From positions 310,001 to 374,000 of the forward strand of contig JAQOTA010000055.1 in assembly GCA_029532415.1 (NCBI GenBank): 64,000 nucleotides of DNA, given 5' to 3'. The number at the start of each line of letters is the position of its first letter. Position 1 is the stretch's first letter. Position numbers and translations under genes: made by a program. The notes below the pieces were generated by a model. That model had not been told where the DNA came from, did not search any database, and was given only the letters and a program-made list of their open reading frames with translations. This DNA is from Marasmius tenuissimus (taxonomy: Eukaryota; Basidiomycota; Agaricomycetes; Agaricales; Marasmiaceae). Positions 46,572 to 58,088 of this stretch are shown here, piece by piece.

Positions 46572-48682
46572 ATGTCTGATTCTACCCGACCTCGGACGCC
46601 CGAAGCGGGTATGATTCGAGGAAACTCTCCTCCACCGTCCCCACCGTCTCCAGATTTCAATGAGACAGGTCAGTTCCGACCGCTATCTTGCAGCTGTTCT
46701 CAAGCGATTCACGGTCTTACACGTCAACAGAAGCCAGGCTGTCTCGAAAGCGCGAACGTGAGGTCTCTGTCGAGCCTATAGGGAGCTCAGTGTCGACCAG
46801 CGTACGTGTCTACATCAGTATTGCTGTGTTTTACACTCGTCGAACGATTCTTTTTTTCTCTGTACTCAGCACGACACCGAAACAGGAATCAGCCAAGAAC
46901 AAAAAGAGACCAGGACACCCGCGAAAAAGAACCGAATTCACCTAGGTCCTACAGCAGAGGAAGACGATCACGGCTCACGATCGAGGTCAAATTCACCACC
47001 CACAATGTTGAGCACATCCCCGCCTCAAGAGATGAAGATGAAAGTGCGGCAAATAAGCCAAGGTGTGGAGGATTTGAGTTGGAGGAATCGTGCGCAGGCA
47101 AAGAATGAAGAAAAACCAGATTCGCAGGAGACGAGCATGAATACTGAACCTGATGCCCAAGGCCGGGAGGACAACGTCGAAGTACAGCAAACCTCCGATA
47201 AGGAACGCTCTCCAAATGGCGCCACGCCTCCTACGGATGACGCGAGAGCGGTTCCGACCTCTCGTCGAGACTCGCAATCCGATAGTGGAGAAAAGGATAA
47301 AGGCCTTAAACGGAAATACCTGGAACGTGGGACGAGTGCAGGTCCACAAGAAGGAGAGGTGGCAGGGCAACCTGCAGAGCCGATCAAGAGGCAGAGGGAT
47401 GATGCTGGCAAGGATGACAACCCTCGAGAGTCCAAGAGACTCACGCCGCCTCCAGAAGGCGAGAGCGTGGTTGCGTCTCCATCCTCTGCACCGTCCTCAC
47501 AATTTGTGGGCTTCTTTCTTGTTCAATGAGCACGCTGTGTTCCTGATCATCTTTCTCTCTCTCCAGGGCGGATTCATGGCTTACGCCGCGACAAGCTCGC
47601 CATTTGCTTCAGTCAAAGGCCAAAACATTTTCGCGTCGTCCAAATCATCTTCTCCCAAACCGGCCTCGCCTTTCTCTGCAGGAAGCTCATCAGTCAAGTC
47701 TCTTTCTGCCTTGTCTACCCCTCCAGGCGAACCATCTACGTCGACTACTCCCGCAAAACGATCAGGCTTCGAAGCATTCGCTTCCTCAGCTTCACCTTTC
47801 ACGACCGCAACCAGATCCAAGTCACCCGTTCTCGGAACGACGGGTAAATTTGGGCGAAGCAAATCGCCCACAACTCGCGTCAACCCCAGCTCAAGTTCAA
47901 GCGCGTTTACGGCGTACGCCAGCGGGAATCATGGGTTCGCCTTGCCTCCCCAAAAACGGGCGCGAGCTGGCTCGCCCAATTCCTCGAGCTCGTTGGAAAG
48001 ACCCTCGGCCGCTCCAGCGTTTGGTGGTAACAGTGCCCATGATAGTGGTGCGGAAGAGGAGCGCGAAGACAGGAGATCTACCTTTGGAGAAAGGCTTCGG
48101 GCCGGAAAGGACGACGAAGAGGGTTCAGGAGAGGAAGACAATTCAAAGATGAACCTTACGGAACAAGAAGGTGGGTGCCAACTGAGCCTGCTTCAACTCG
48201 AGTGCTAACTATTCAGCGCAATAGTTTCTACCGGCGAGGAGGAGGAAGAGACTATACATCAAGTTCGAGGGAAGCTCTTCGCTTTGGCGGATGGTTCTTG
48301 GAAGGAAAGAGGGACGGGTTTACTCAAACTCAACGTTCGTGCTTCAGATGGTGGTGGGGCACGTCTTGGTATGTCGTATCTGCTGTGCATCCTCTTTCGT
48401 ATCTAACAACCTTCCTAAGTCATGCGTAAGGAAGCTGTTTACAGTATCCTCCTGAACGTTACTCTCTTCCCGGGTATGCGCTGCACACTCGCACAAGACC
48501 CGCGTTATATTAGATTCAGTGCCATCGAGGCTGGCACGACGACGCATTACAATCTTAGAGTAAGACTTTGCGCGTCGCTTATCCGTTTCGTTGAAGCTAA
48601 TCAGTTACCTGAACAGTTGGCTAACGCCAAAATCTCGAAAGAACTTTTGGAGGAAATACACGGAAACCTTCCTTCTGCATGA
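46572..48682 (+). CDS. Ran-binding-domain protein, RanBP3/Yrb2-like (7 exons, 585 aa)
   Basis: Exons 46572-46668, 46731-46801, 46870-47505, 47567-48170, 48225-48368, 48420-48559, 48617-48682 (1758 nt). The first 430 residues are low-complexity and charged (Ser/Pro/Glu/Lys). Basic clusters such as RLSRKRERE and LKRKY may act as nuclear localisation signals. SPFAS and SPFTT repeats sit in the middle. The C-terminal 115 residues form a RanBD1 fold: EEEETIHQVRGKLFALADG, then WKERGTGLLKLNVR and NVTLFPGMRC. Proteins of this layout bind Ran-GTP and help Crm1-dependent export from the nucleus (Yrb2, RanBP3). The alternative, a Nup2-type nucleoporin, is less likely because I see no FG repeats. Confidence 0.85.
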
Positions 48683-49239
48683 ATGGGACCTCCCAAAACG
48701 ATGACCACGCTATTGTGCACTTCCACTTCTCAACACACGGGTCAACCCCCCCAGATCTACGGACTGCGGTTGCATTGACGATATGTGCTTTTTTTTGGCT
48801 TATATCCATACCCTCATGAACCTCCTCGACCTTTGCTAGGTCGATCTTTTCAACGACAACACTTGCATATTCTTTTTTTTACTTACCCTACCTGCTACTG
48901 TTCGTTATCGCAACCTACTTAACTCTAATAATGTGTGTTGTCGGACGTTGGACAGCAGCGTGTAAAATAACCAGAAATTGACAAACAAGTACCAGAACTA
49001 CATAAAATAATGCGGGTGTATGTATGGTGACACGTTGACGAAGTTCACACAGGACGCGGCTAGGGTACATAGCTTCGCAATTCCGAGTATGCCACGACTC
49101 AGTCTCTAAGAATCCCCTTTTCCTTCCTCTCTCTCTTGCCATTCTTTACACGCTCAGTACTCCGCAAGATTATCACAGACGCATGCCAAAAAACGAGCTG
49201 TGAAGACTACTTTTCATTTTCTCTTTGGTCGACTTCTAC
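48683..49239. other. Intergenic, RanBD gene to ALG5
   Basis: Terminator and promoter region with several T-rich runs (48789-48797, 48872-48880). No gene seen. Confidence 0.5.
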
Positions 49240-50450
49240 ATGGACAATTTCTCGCTGCTCTATGGCGCGCTCGCTGCAATAGCTGGGGCGTTCATCGCGG
49301 TGAGTAGCACTCTTATTGGATTCTCTTTCGTGATGAATGGCTTTCATCCTTGTTCTTCGAGCCACGAGCTTTTTGCGTCGAGGTTGGGACGAAAATTTCC
49401 TGGGTCTGGCTTGTTAGCCTTGTTCTGAACCTTCTTTGGTTTCTTCACTCTCGCAAAGACCAAATTTACTAACGATTCATCAGTTATACGCCGCCGTTGT
49501 CATATGGTCACCTTCACCCATCATCACTCGAGATTCCGAAAAGAAATACCTATCCCATGCATCACCCAAATCACCACGGCCCCTGGCACGGTTAGAAGAC
49601 CCAAGCACCGTCGAATTGACCGTCGTCATTCCTGCGTACAACGAAACCGAACGGCTACCGATAATGTTGGCTTCTACCATTGACCATCTCACGGCGTTGA
49701 AGAAGAAAAGAACATATGAAATCCTCATTGTCGACGATGGATCCTCCGACGATACGTCCAAAGCGTCTCTCAAACTCGCTGGAAAATACCCCAAATGTGA
49801 TATCCGAGTGGTCACGCTGGAGAAGAACCTCGGGAAGGGCGGGGCTGTCAGGCATGGGATGTTATTTGGTAGCGGAGAGAGGCTATTGATGGTGGATGCG
49901 GACGGTGCGAGTCGGTTCGACGATCTCGAAGCGTTGTGGAAAGAGATGGATAAGATCGCGCCCAAGGGTGCTCCTGGTGTTGTTGTTGGAAGCAGAGCGC
50001 ATCTTGTAAAGACTGAAGCTGTGGTCAAGGTATGAGAGGTCATTCTCCTTTCGATTCTTCGACGAGAAACTAAGAACTGTTTCTTACCTTTAGCGCTCTA
50101 TGTTACGCAACATACTGATGTATGGCTTGCACACTATTCTCCGGATCGTTGGGGTCGGTCATATCAGGGATACACAGTGCGGATTCAAACTGTTCTCTCG
50201 GTCGGCTGCACAACAGATCTTCCCGGCACAACATCTCCCGACTTGGATATTCGATGTAGAACTGTTACTTCTGGCGAAACAGTTACGAATTCCGGTCGCG
50301 GAAGTGCCTATTGAATGGCACGAAGTCGCTGGGAGCAAGTTGAATGTCGTCACTGCGTCGCTTCAGATGCTAAGGGATTTGCTCATCGTTAGGGCAAACC
50401 ATTTGCTGGGACGGTGGAAGGCCACTCCGACGAAGAAGAAGACAGAATAG
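49240..50450 (+). CDS. ALG5: Dolichyl-phosphate beta-glucosyltransferase (3 exons, 320 aa)
   Basis: Exons 49240-49299, 49484-50029, 50094-50450 (963 nt). An N-terminal membrane anchor (SLLYGALAAIAGAFIA, then LYAAVVIW) leads into a GT-A family 2 glycosyltransferase. ELTVVIPAYNETERLP starts the fold, ILIVDDGSSDDTS follows, and the metal-binding DxD motif is MVDADGA. The acceptor region has GHIRDTQCGFKLFSR and WIFDVELLLLAKQL, and EVPIEWHEVAGSKLN ends the domain. ALG5 moves glucose from UDP-glucose to dolichyl phosphate on the cytosolic ER face, the donor for N-glycan glucosylation. DPM1 is the main alternative, but the N-terminal anchor and these motifs favour ALG5. The first intron (184 nt) is long for this genome. 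Confidence 0.93.
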
Positions 50451-51719
50451 ACTGCTTGTATCTACCGAGGTGTGTAAGTATTGGTATTTATCGAATCGAG
50501 GTGGTTGTCCGCTTGATCAATGTACGGGTGAATGGCGATGAGAACGTCAAACAAGAGCTGGGGATCCTGTGCCGGCAGCAAAGTGGCGTAGACGGGTTTG
50601 TACGTGTCTCCAACATCCTTTTCCTCGTATCTTCCTTCTGATTGAAGAGCTTACAGCCTAGAGCTTTTCGGAGAAATGGTTTATCGTGACCATACCTCAT
50701 GTCTGCATCTCAATGGACTGGTAATTCACGCATGCAGATTGAGGCATATCAAGGCGCTCTAGGAATGTGATAACGTTCTCCATATGCTTTGAAGGATGAT
50801 GCCATACAAGTCTTGCCGCAGGGCTATTGAACATTGGTATTCCGAAGACACGGTCTCCTGAAGGCTGAAACGGTCAAGTGATACGTCGGAGGCGGCTGAG
50901 TTCTAGCAGGCTGACCGTGCGGTCTCTGTTCCTACTGGGGGTCTCAACATTCTTCACCTCAGTGTAGGTGAAACGCCGGGATTTACTTGCCATTGTTCTC
51001 TTGACTTCCGGGCTCCCTTTCATCATTTTCTATTTTAACGTTCCGTTATACCAAGCCGCCCTGCTTACAAGATTTTAGGTCCACAAGTACGCCCCGCAAA
51101 CTTGCCTTTATTGCCACCGTGGAACCGAGAATACCTTGACCAGGAAATTGTCTCAATTCGGAGCGACTTTATCTTTCAAGGGCAAATATCTCAACTAGCG
51201 ATCGAGCCTGAGCCTCAACATCACCAATACAGTCCTGTGTTCTTCCATGAGTACTCAGGTATCGAAAGAGTCTCTGACCGCCAAGTCTGGAATCGCCATT
51301 CACAGTGACGATGTTATTGAGATCCATGGTAGAGATAGCTGGAACAGGAGTAGGGTAACGCGTAGACAGCTCCTCTGAGTTTCATTGCATGCCTACTGCC
51401 GTTCTCAATACAGACTAATACGTACACCTTCAAGCAGGAAGATCACAGGATCCGGGATTTTACAAAGGCAACTTCATGGATTAAGGTCCTCCATGAGTTG
51501 CACATAGTCTCCGGCACCCACAAAACAACCCAGAGGGACCCCATCACACATCTGTCAACCTAGAACATTCCTTCCATCTCTGAAAAGCCGCGAGTCAATG
51601 TAAGTCAATGCGAGGCCGTCACTCCGGAGGGAATAAGGAACATCTTGTGTGTCATGAGTACCATGAGAGAGTTCTCATACCCTCAGAATAACCTCCCCGG
51701 GCTAAGAAAAAAGTATAAG
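50451..51719. other. Intergenic, ALG5 to lipase promoter
   Basis: No supported gene. The part from about 51415 to 51720 resembles the promoter region of lipase 2 (57715-58040). Shared pieces include gcgaggccgtca and gagagttctcataccctca, followed by a TATA-like box. Confidence 0.45.
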
Positions 51720-52078
51720 AGAACTAGTTGCCTCCAGTGTGCTCGTGGCTATCGCTATCACTATCGGTCTCGACTTCAGTCTTGACTTCGGTATCAGCAT
51801 CGGTATCAGTATCAGTATCGGGCTCCAAGGCGTCAGCATCAGCATATACGAGCTCCCAGTCCTCTCTTTTCTGAACCTGGAGATATTCCAACTTGATGAG
51901 GTTGGACCAAATTTTGACATGACAGTCGTGCATATGTTGTTGAACAACACTGGTAGCTGCAGCAGAACTGTACGCCTGGACCTTCTCTATGGCACCTTCA
52001 TCTTTCAAAAGACTGAGAAGGCAAGTATTGAGCGAGTTGCACCAGATCTCTAAGGCTAGCATACTCACAGACAATGCC
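51720..52078. other. Extra 360-bp segment in the lipase 1 promoter
   Basis: Lipases 2 and 3 have a TATA-like box about 50-60 bp before the start codon. In lipase 1 the TATA-like agtataag (51711-51718) is separated from the conserved leader (cgctgaagatacatcc, 52086) by this extra stretch. It carries an antisense frame of 124 codons (51724-52098) with an Asp/Thr repeat (DTDTDTDADTE). It is probably an insertion; I do not recognise its source. Confidence 0.45.
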
Positions 52079-52127
52079 CTGTTTCGCTGAAGATACATCC
52101 TCAGCTGACGCCTTTGCGAGAGCTAAC

Positions 52128-55100
52128 ATGCCATCAACTTTCTCTCTTCGTAGGCTATGGGTTCTCGGCATCTCTTTCGCAAGCGTCTTCGCGATGCCCA
52201 CTGAGAGGAACGTTACACAGGAAAAGCGCGCCTTGGACCAAGGTCTGTCTTGGTGCCCCTTGACCTGCGTCCAAATATTCAAAATCTCTACCAGGCACTT
52301 ATGACAACCTTGTGTTCTACTTTCAATGTGCGTTCCGCGTATCCTCAGCGCGAAGACATCCATTGACGGCTGATTGTGCGATAGATGCGTCTTCGACCTA
52401 TGTACCCAGCTGTCCGCGTCCAAACGGGAATACCTTAGTTCTCCAGGTGCAGTAATCTTCGACCTTAGTTCAAAGGGGATCTTATCTGAGCCCCGGGCGA
52501 CCTCGCAGATCAACAATCTTTTGACAGACACCCAAGGATTCATCGCTCGCGACGACAAGCGACGAGAGATCGTAGTTGCCCTACGAGGAAGGTAGGAAAT
52601 CACTCAACGCGTACCCACCCGTCGCCAGGGCTTACATCAGCAAAACCTCCAGGTCGGTTCCCAAGGTTGTGAGGGGTGACCACCCGCGACCATGATTTCA
52701 GATATTGTACGGTACCTTTACATGATGTTGAATAAGTTGTACACTCCACGGGAAAGATGGAAGAGGTTGTAACCTGAATAAAATCATTAATAAGGTTGTA
52801 CAAGCACGCTAAGGTTGTAGTGAGTTGTACGCTCACCGGAAAGATGGATTGTAAGATGTACAACTACGTAAATGATGTACGGCAAGATCTACATAACTTC
52901 GATCAGGTTGGTAGGGCAAGTGCACTCTCGGTCGTCGGCCAAAGTAGTTGTACAATGTCAATTATCATTTTTACATAAGGTACAGACGTGAACATGGGGA
53001 TCTACTACAAGATATATATACTACAGGTGGGCGTAGCCCTCGGCACATAAAACGTCCGTCGCGCTATCTACAAGCTCATCCTCCAGTTCCAGTATGCAAC
53101 CTCGTTGCCTCGAATCGTGACCGAGTCCACCCTCGTTGTTCCCAAGGGTAAACGAGGTTGTCTCGAGAGTTGCCAACGCTGTCCTCGCCGGCGAATCAAC
53201 TAGTAGCTGTATACGAGAAAGAGACTGGCTATAAGCACGTTTATAGTAGAACGGCACAAAGACAAAAGTACCTGGTCGGTGTGATAACGTCAAGTTGTGA
53301 ACGAAACCACCGGGTTTGTTTTGGAGGAGACAAATACATTCGGTTTTGTCAAAGTAGGCGACTTGGGGGACGTAGTCGGCGATACCTTCACTTTAGTACT
53401 TGGGGAGGTGGGATTCGAAGAGTTTGCGTTGTGTCCAGTGGTGGAGACGTTCGTTAGCAAAGTTAATGCAGAACTGGTCGAGGAAGTTGGGGCGGGAAGT
53501 CATGTTCTGAGGACCGGGGAGACCGAAGAGAGCGATGGAGGTTAATCGTTTTGGTGACGGTCGGCGGTGAACTCGAGGTTGCCGAGATGGAGGATCACTG
53601 CCAGATGGAAAACCTGATTGTCTTCAAGGCGGCCTTGAGCTGCTCGAACCGCAGGGAATCGTCATCCCTGGCAGTACCGCCACGAGGTGCAGTAACACCA
53701 GGCCACTGCCCAAGATATTGATACTGAGTCTTGTCATTGAGGTGAAGGCGGGCTCGCTCCTCCTGCGAGGCACCAGCGACGAGGTAGTAGAATATATGGA
53801 AGTTCTGTTCACCACTCGGGGCACCAGCCACACGAATCTTCTCGAGATAGTATTTGAGTATTTTCGCAGGGGTAAGTCGTCCACGATCCAAGAACTGAAG
53901 CTCATTGTACTTTCCGAAACGAGAGGTGTTGCGGTTGAAGAGGGTACGAGCGTTCCCGAAGGATTCGAGAACGAAGTCGGCTGCTGGGACCTGGCTGGCA
54001 AGCTTAGAGCCCTTCTTGCCGGGGTTGGAAACAGAGAGTTCGAGGATCGCTTTGATAGCGAGACAACGGGATTCAGATTTCCCAGAACCGGTTTTGCCGC
54101 TGTGAACAGAATGGAATTAGTATGGCCAAGAAACACTGAAGAGAAGAACGAAAGGTACGGAAAGTGAACAAGGCATAGCCATCCGGGATTACAATCAATA
54201 ACACGGTGATGGCCATTGTAGATCATACACGGCCATGAAAGGAAGGGAAAAAAGCGACGATTAGCTCACCTGAAAACGATAGCCTAAAGGTGTCGGTGTA
54301 CTCGAGCCGTCCCTGTCTTTATCATGGTCCTCCTTCTCATCGTTCTCTGCGCTTCTCTCGTCGTCCTCGTTCTCATTCTTCTGACGTTGGACTGCCACTT
54401 TGCATTCCAATCGAGCTTGTACAATGTTTTTTAGACCATGACCTCAACCTTGCCGCTGTTGCTGACGACGATGAACCCGATTTTGATGGGAGGGAACCGT
54501 TAACGAGAAAGAGACTCGTGGCCAATGGTGGTGGTTCAGAGACAAGAGACGCCAGAATTGCTGCGGGCGACCGGGCGCAGGTTGTATCCAAGGCCGAACA
54601 TAGATTCTGGCGCAAGCGCCTAGGGTTGAGCTTAGCGCCTTGGCCTAAGGCGCTTGCGCCAGAATCTTTGTTTGGTCTTGGATACAACCCGCACTCGCGC
54701 GTGCCGCACAGCCTCATGCCTGGCTTGACTCTGTACCACCACCATCATTGCAGTTGAGTCCGTCAACAAGGTAAGTTTTTGTGATGATCATCTCTCTCAC
54801 TGGAACACTCCTTCAACAGTATGCAGCAAGCAAATACTACATCAACAAATGCCAGTGAATTTAGCACCACACGTCAAGTTGACCCATATGGATCCCAGAT
54901 GGATTCAACTACGGCGAGTTTCCTTGGCCAGAACATCAGTCAGGTATGTGTTAACCTTACTGAATTCTCATTTCACTTGCTGATCTGTCCGATCTTTAGA
55001 ATTTCTCTCTATCAGTTAGTAATCAGCTGAATTGTCAGCACTATGCGTCTAACATGTTTTCATCAATGAACATATCAGCATGGAACCAGTTAACAATCAC

Positions 55101-57051
55101 ATCCGCCGCAAGGATTCCTAGAACGTGAGTGCTACCTTCTCTCTCTCTCTTGTGGACTCCTTACTGATGGTGTATGTTCAGACTCGCGAACCTCTTTCCT
55201 TTTCTAATGTGAGTCTCCATCTTTGCTTCGTGGACACATGAACTAACTCATATTCAATAGGCTCATGTTGGCTTGTAACTGCTCTGTGGTAAGTACCCTC
55301 ACCATTGTGAGGTTACTCTCGCACTAACCATGATTTTACCAGAATTGTGCTCGCTTGCTGCCTCCTCTGTCCCCAATGTCATGCTTGTTGCTGTTCTTGT
55401 CTTGTTCTTGTAAACTTAGAAGGCTGTACTCTCGTGATTGCTACGTGCTCGCCATACATCGTGTACCTGTAGTAGAATGAATATCATATGCTGTTTCCCC
55501 CCTCTATTCAATGTGTGCGATGTGCGACGTGCCCCCCCTACCTAAGCATTGCTTCCTGTACCTGCCCTCCCGTTGTGTTTGCGGCTGTACAACCCCCGCA
55601 CTCATGGTTTAGGGTGTACACCCTCCCCAAGATGTGAGAATATTCCATGATGGATAGGATGCACATCTTTGGCTCCATCTTGGAGCGGTAGTACATCTTT
55701 GCCTCCAACTTGCGCCGCGAGTTGTACATCTGCTCCAAGATGGAGCCAAAGATGTACAACATCGTTCAAGATGGGTAGGTTTTCCATTCTTTCATACAAC
55801 CTGTAGCTAATTTACATCTTCGACTACACTATGGACGACATTGTACGCAGAAAGGCGATTGCTCCCTACCTAGGGTACCGTTTTCGGGAAATTCCAACAT
55901 GCGAGGGGTGATCCCGAGTTGTGAGGGGGTGTTACCCACTGGGGACCCGCGTTAGAGGTTTTGCCGATGTACCCACAATCTCTCTCTGAACGGTAGCACG
56001 TCTCCCGTGGACTTCCTGACGGACGCCAGCCTCCTTCTCGTTCCGTTCAACTCTCCCGGCGTTAATGCTGCCTGTACGTCGGCTGCACTATTTGAAGTTT
56101 GGTGCGCAGTGGTGGGCTGATGCATCACGTAGCTGGATCCTTGGCACATTTCGGATTTCTGAACGCGTAAGTTTGCGAAATCCTCCTGGTGGATAGGCTT
56201 CACCCGCTCAAACGCTCTCGACTTATAGATGGAACTCCATCGCTCAGCAGGTCATCTCAACTGTCCGATCCGAGTTGGCGGCCCACCCAGACTACAATTT
56301 GGTAACATCCGGGCACTCGTTGGGTGGGGCATTATCCAGTCTTGCTGCGATTTCCTTGCAGCAAAACTTTCCCCAAAAGTGAGCCCGTGCATGTACCGTT
56401 TCACAACAGATAATGACCTGTTTTTGTAGGGCCAATAGTATTCGAATGTTCACATATGGTCAAAAATCCTTTTTTTGCTTCAATGTGGAAGTGCTAACTA
56501 GCGAGTCGCGATTACAGGCCAGCCACGCACCTTCAACCCTACTGCTGCAAACTTTGTTAACCAGGCATTTGGCTCGAGGGCTTTCAGAGGTGAGCGAGTC
56601 CTCCCGACCTTCCGGCTGTTTCTAATAAGTATAATAATCTCCAGCGGTCCACACCTTCGACGGGTGAGAATAATTCATATCGCTCAGACTTTCCTTTACT
56701 CAGCCGAAACCTTCAGTGTCCCGACGATTATCCCTCAGTTCATAGGCTATCGGCATCACGGTGAGTCCCAACGAAACCTGGGGAGCCCATAGCTGAAGTT
56801 GTATTATCTCGCCCTAAGGTATCGAATACTGGAACTTCGCAGACCCTGCATCTCCTGCAACGACTCGACGATGCGCTGCCGCCAACGGCGAGGATCCAAC
56901 CTGCTCGAGCTCTATTCCGTCGACAGGCATTAACATCCCACATTTGACTGTAAGCTCCCATACTTGAACCTACCGAAAGGCGTTGTTGAATGACGGCATT
57001 GCCTCCCTCCAGTATTTCAACATTCTCGCCCTTACGCCATTTTGCTCGTGA
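52128..57051 (+). CDS. Secreted class-3 lipase 1 (13 exons, 295 aa), intron 4 carries a DNA element
   Basis: Exons 52128-52242, 52295-52327, 52385-52446, 52509-52591, 55997-56073, 56133-56166, 56229-56378, 56430-56458, 56518-56589, 56645-56663, 56717-56760, 56819-56949, 57013-57051 (888 nt). A signal peptide (LRRLWVLGISFASVFA) is followed by a likely propeptide ending KR. The alpha/beta-hydrolase fold then shows the nucleophile elbow GHSLGG, HTFDGVP for the acid and YRHHG for the histidine. The end is YFNILALTPFCS. Family members hydrolyse triglycerides or phenolic esters outside the cell. Intron 4 is 3405 nt; removing the element and one 8-bp duplication leaves 47 nt. All phases match across it, so the protein may still be made. 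Confidence 0.85.
53440..54172 (-). pseudogene. Fragment of a chitin-synthase-linked myosin motor domain, decayed
   Basis: Read on the minus strand, the region gives GKTGSGKSES (P-loop), SKLASQVPAADFVLESFGN and NRNTSRFGKYNELQF (switch I). FHIFYYLVAGASQEE, LHLGNLEFTADRHQND and GLPGPQNMTSRPNFLDQF follow. These are hallmarks of the motor domain fused to class V/VII fungal chitin synthases. Stops, frame changes and a gap of over 100 residues between LHLGNLEF and GLPGPQN show it is dead. It lies inside the DNA element, antisense to the lipase. Confidence 0.82.
54577..54693. repeat. Long hairpin (inverted repeat) within the element
   Basis: The left arm ggttgtatccaagg...agattctggcgcaagcgcc and the right arm ggcgcttgcgccagaatct...cttggatacaacc are reverse complements over about 45-50 bp with few mismatches. 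The loop is about 20 bp. The middle 20 bp (attctggcgcaagcgcc) are perfect. Confidence 0.85.
54821..55480 (+). CDS. Possible spliced small protein inside the DNA element (5 exons, 146 aa)
   Basis: Exons 54821-54943, 55000-55124, 55182-55208, 55261-55288, 55343-55480 give an open frame of 441 nt with consistent phases and GT-AG borders. It starts MQQANTTSTNASEFSTT, is rich in Ser, Asn, Thr and Gln, and turns Leu/Cys-rich near the end. I recognise nothing. It could be a fragment of a captured gene or a chance set of splice sites. Confidence 0.3.
55663..55755. repeat. Perfect 24-bp inverted repeat near the element's right end
   Basis: Arms at 55663-55686 and 55732-55755 are exact reverse complements (acatctttggctccatcttg and its partner) around a 45-bp spacer that itself contains GTACATC motifs. 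Confidence 0.85.
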
Positions 57052-58088
57052 TGGAACCTGCCGTTGTCAGTGGTCTCTCTGATTACGAGCTGGTTCTATA
57101 CCCTCCGGCAAGTTGTACTGTACATCGTACTGGACCGATAGGGATATGTAATCTATTGAAACCGATTCATCTGGAACGAGTAGAGGTCTAATTAATCTGC
57201 CGATATGGTGAATCGTGAAGGATCTTGCGTCAAGGAGGACTTTTGGGACCAGGTAGATCGGAAAAGGAGGAGTTGGCAAGATGTGGAGTCGTTTGCAGGA
57301 CGTTGAACTTGCCACAATTCAACTTGGTGGCACGGCAGAGGTGGCACAGGTGGCACATCGGCATTATCGGCCGATAGAAGGAGAAGATCCATCGGCAATA
57401 CCGGCCAAATAATCTGGGAGGAGTTCAACGCGAATTAAACTTGTTTTCCGCGACGATCATCTCCTCAACCTGCAAGCTTAAGGCTATTGAACATCACCAG
57501 CAACTCTTCGCGTGGAGCAGCCTCCAAAAGCCGTCAGGTATCAAGGAGCCCCAAATGAGTCGGCTGTACATAGATTTGCCGTTCACAGTGGTTATAAATG
57601 TTCAGCTCGAGGCAGCACGGTACAAGAGTAAGGTAACGTAGCCATCTCGTCTGATTCTGAGTTCCATTCAAGTTCCATTCCATGACATTGACTGCTGCCG
57701 TTCTGAAAACACGCTAATACGTACATTAGCAGGCAGAAAGGTCATAGGATCAAAGGATTGGAGTCATTTTACAAGGGCATCTTTCACGGATCAGAATTCT
57801 TCACGAGATGCAGACATTCTCCGCTCTTTGCCAACGCATGAAACCATCTGGAAGGACGTCATTCTATAGCTGTTATATTGAATCGTACATCCCTGAAGAC
57901 CCGCGGGTGAATGCGAGTGAGTGCGAGGCCGTCATCACGGAGGGTGTAGGAAACATCCTGCGTGCCAAGAGTGAGAGAGTTCTCATACCCTCAAAAATAG
58001 TCTTCTATCCCGGGCCAAGACAAAAACATATAAAAGGTGTCGTCTCGCTGGATATGTGTCTTCAGCTGACGCCTTTGCGAGAGCTAAC
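57052..58088. promoter_or_regulatory. Intergenic and promoter of lipase 2
   Basis: The last 350 bp resemble the upstream region of lipase 1. A TATA-like box acatataaaagg lies at 58028-58039, about 50 bp before the ATG. No gene seen between. Confidence 0.5.

Larger units (their letters stand above)
52619..55968. mobile_element. DNA transposon-like element in lipase intron, with captured gene fragment
   Basis: 3350 bp flanked by the 8-bp direct repeat GTACCCAC (52611-52618 and 55969-55976). The ends contain imperfect inverted repeats: TACATCAGCAAAACCTC on the left, and on the right the reverse complement of TACATCGGCAAAACCTC. The left repeat lies about 17 bp inside the end. Subterminal TTGTAC or GATGTAC motifs crowd both ends (52690-52960 and 55580-55860), a common sign of cut-and-paste elements. 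No transposase is recognised, so it would be non-autonomous. An 8-bp duplication would suit hAT, P or KDZ-type elements; the family is not settled. Confidence 0.7.

Noticed and set aside
52128..52600. Truncated lipase pseudogene, with a second 5'-truncated one at 55990-57051
   Set aside because: The two halves have matching intron phase and together encode one complete 295-residue lipase. The space between is a single insertion in intron 4.
52592..52640. Alternative element border placing the inverted repeat exactly at the left end
   Set aside because: That border gives no convincing target duplication, whereas GTACCCAC on both sides leaves a normal 47-nt intron. The choice is not certain.
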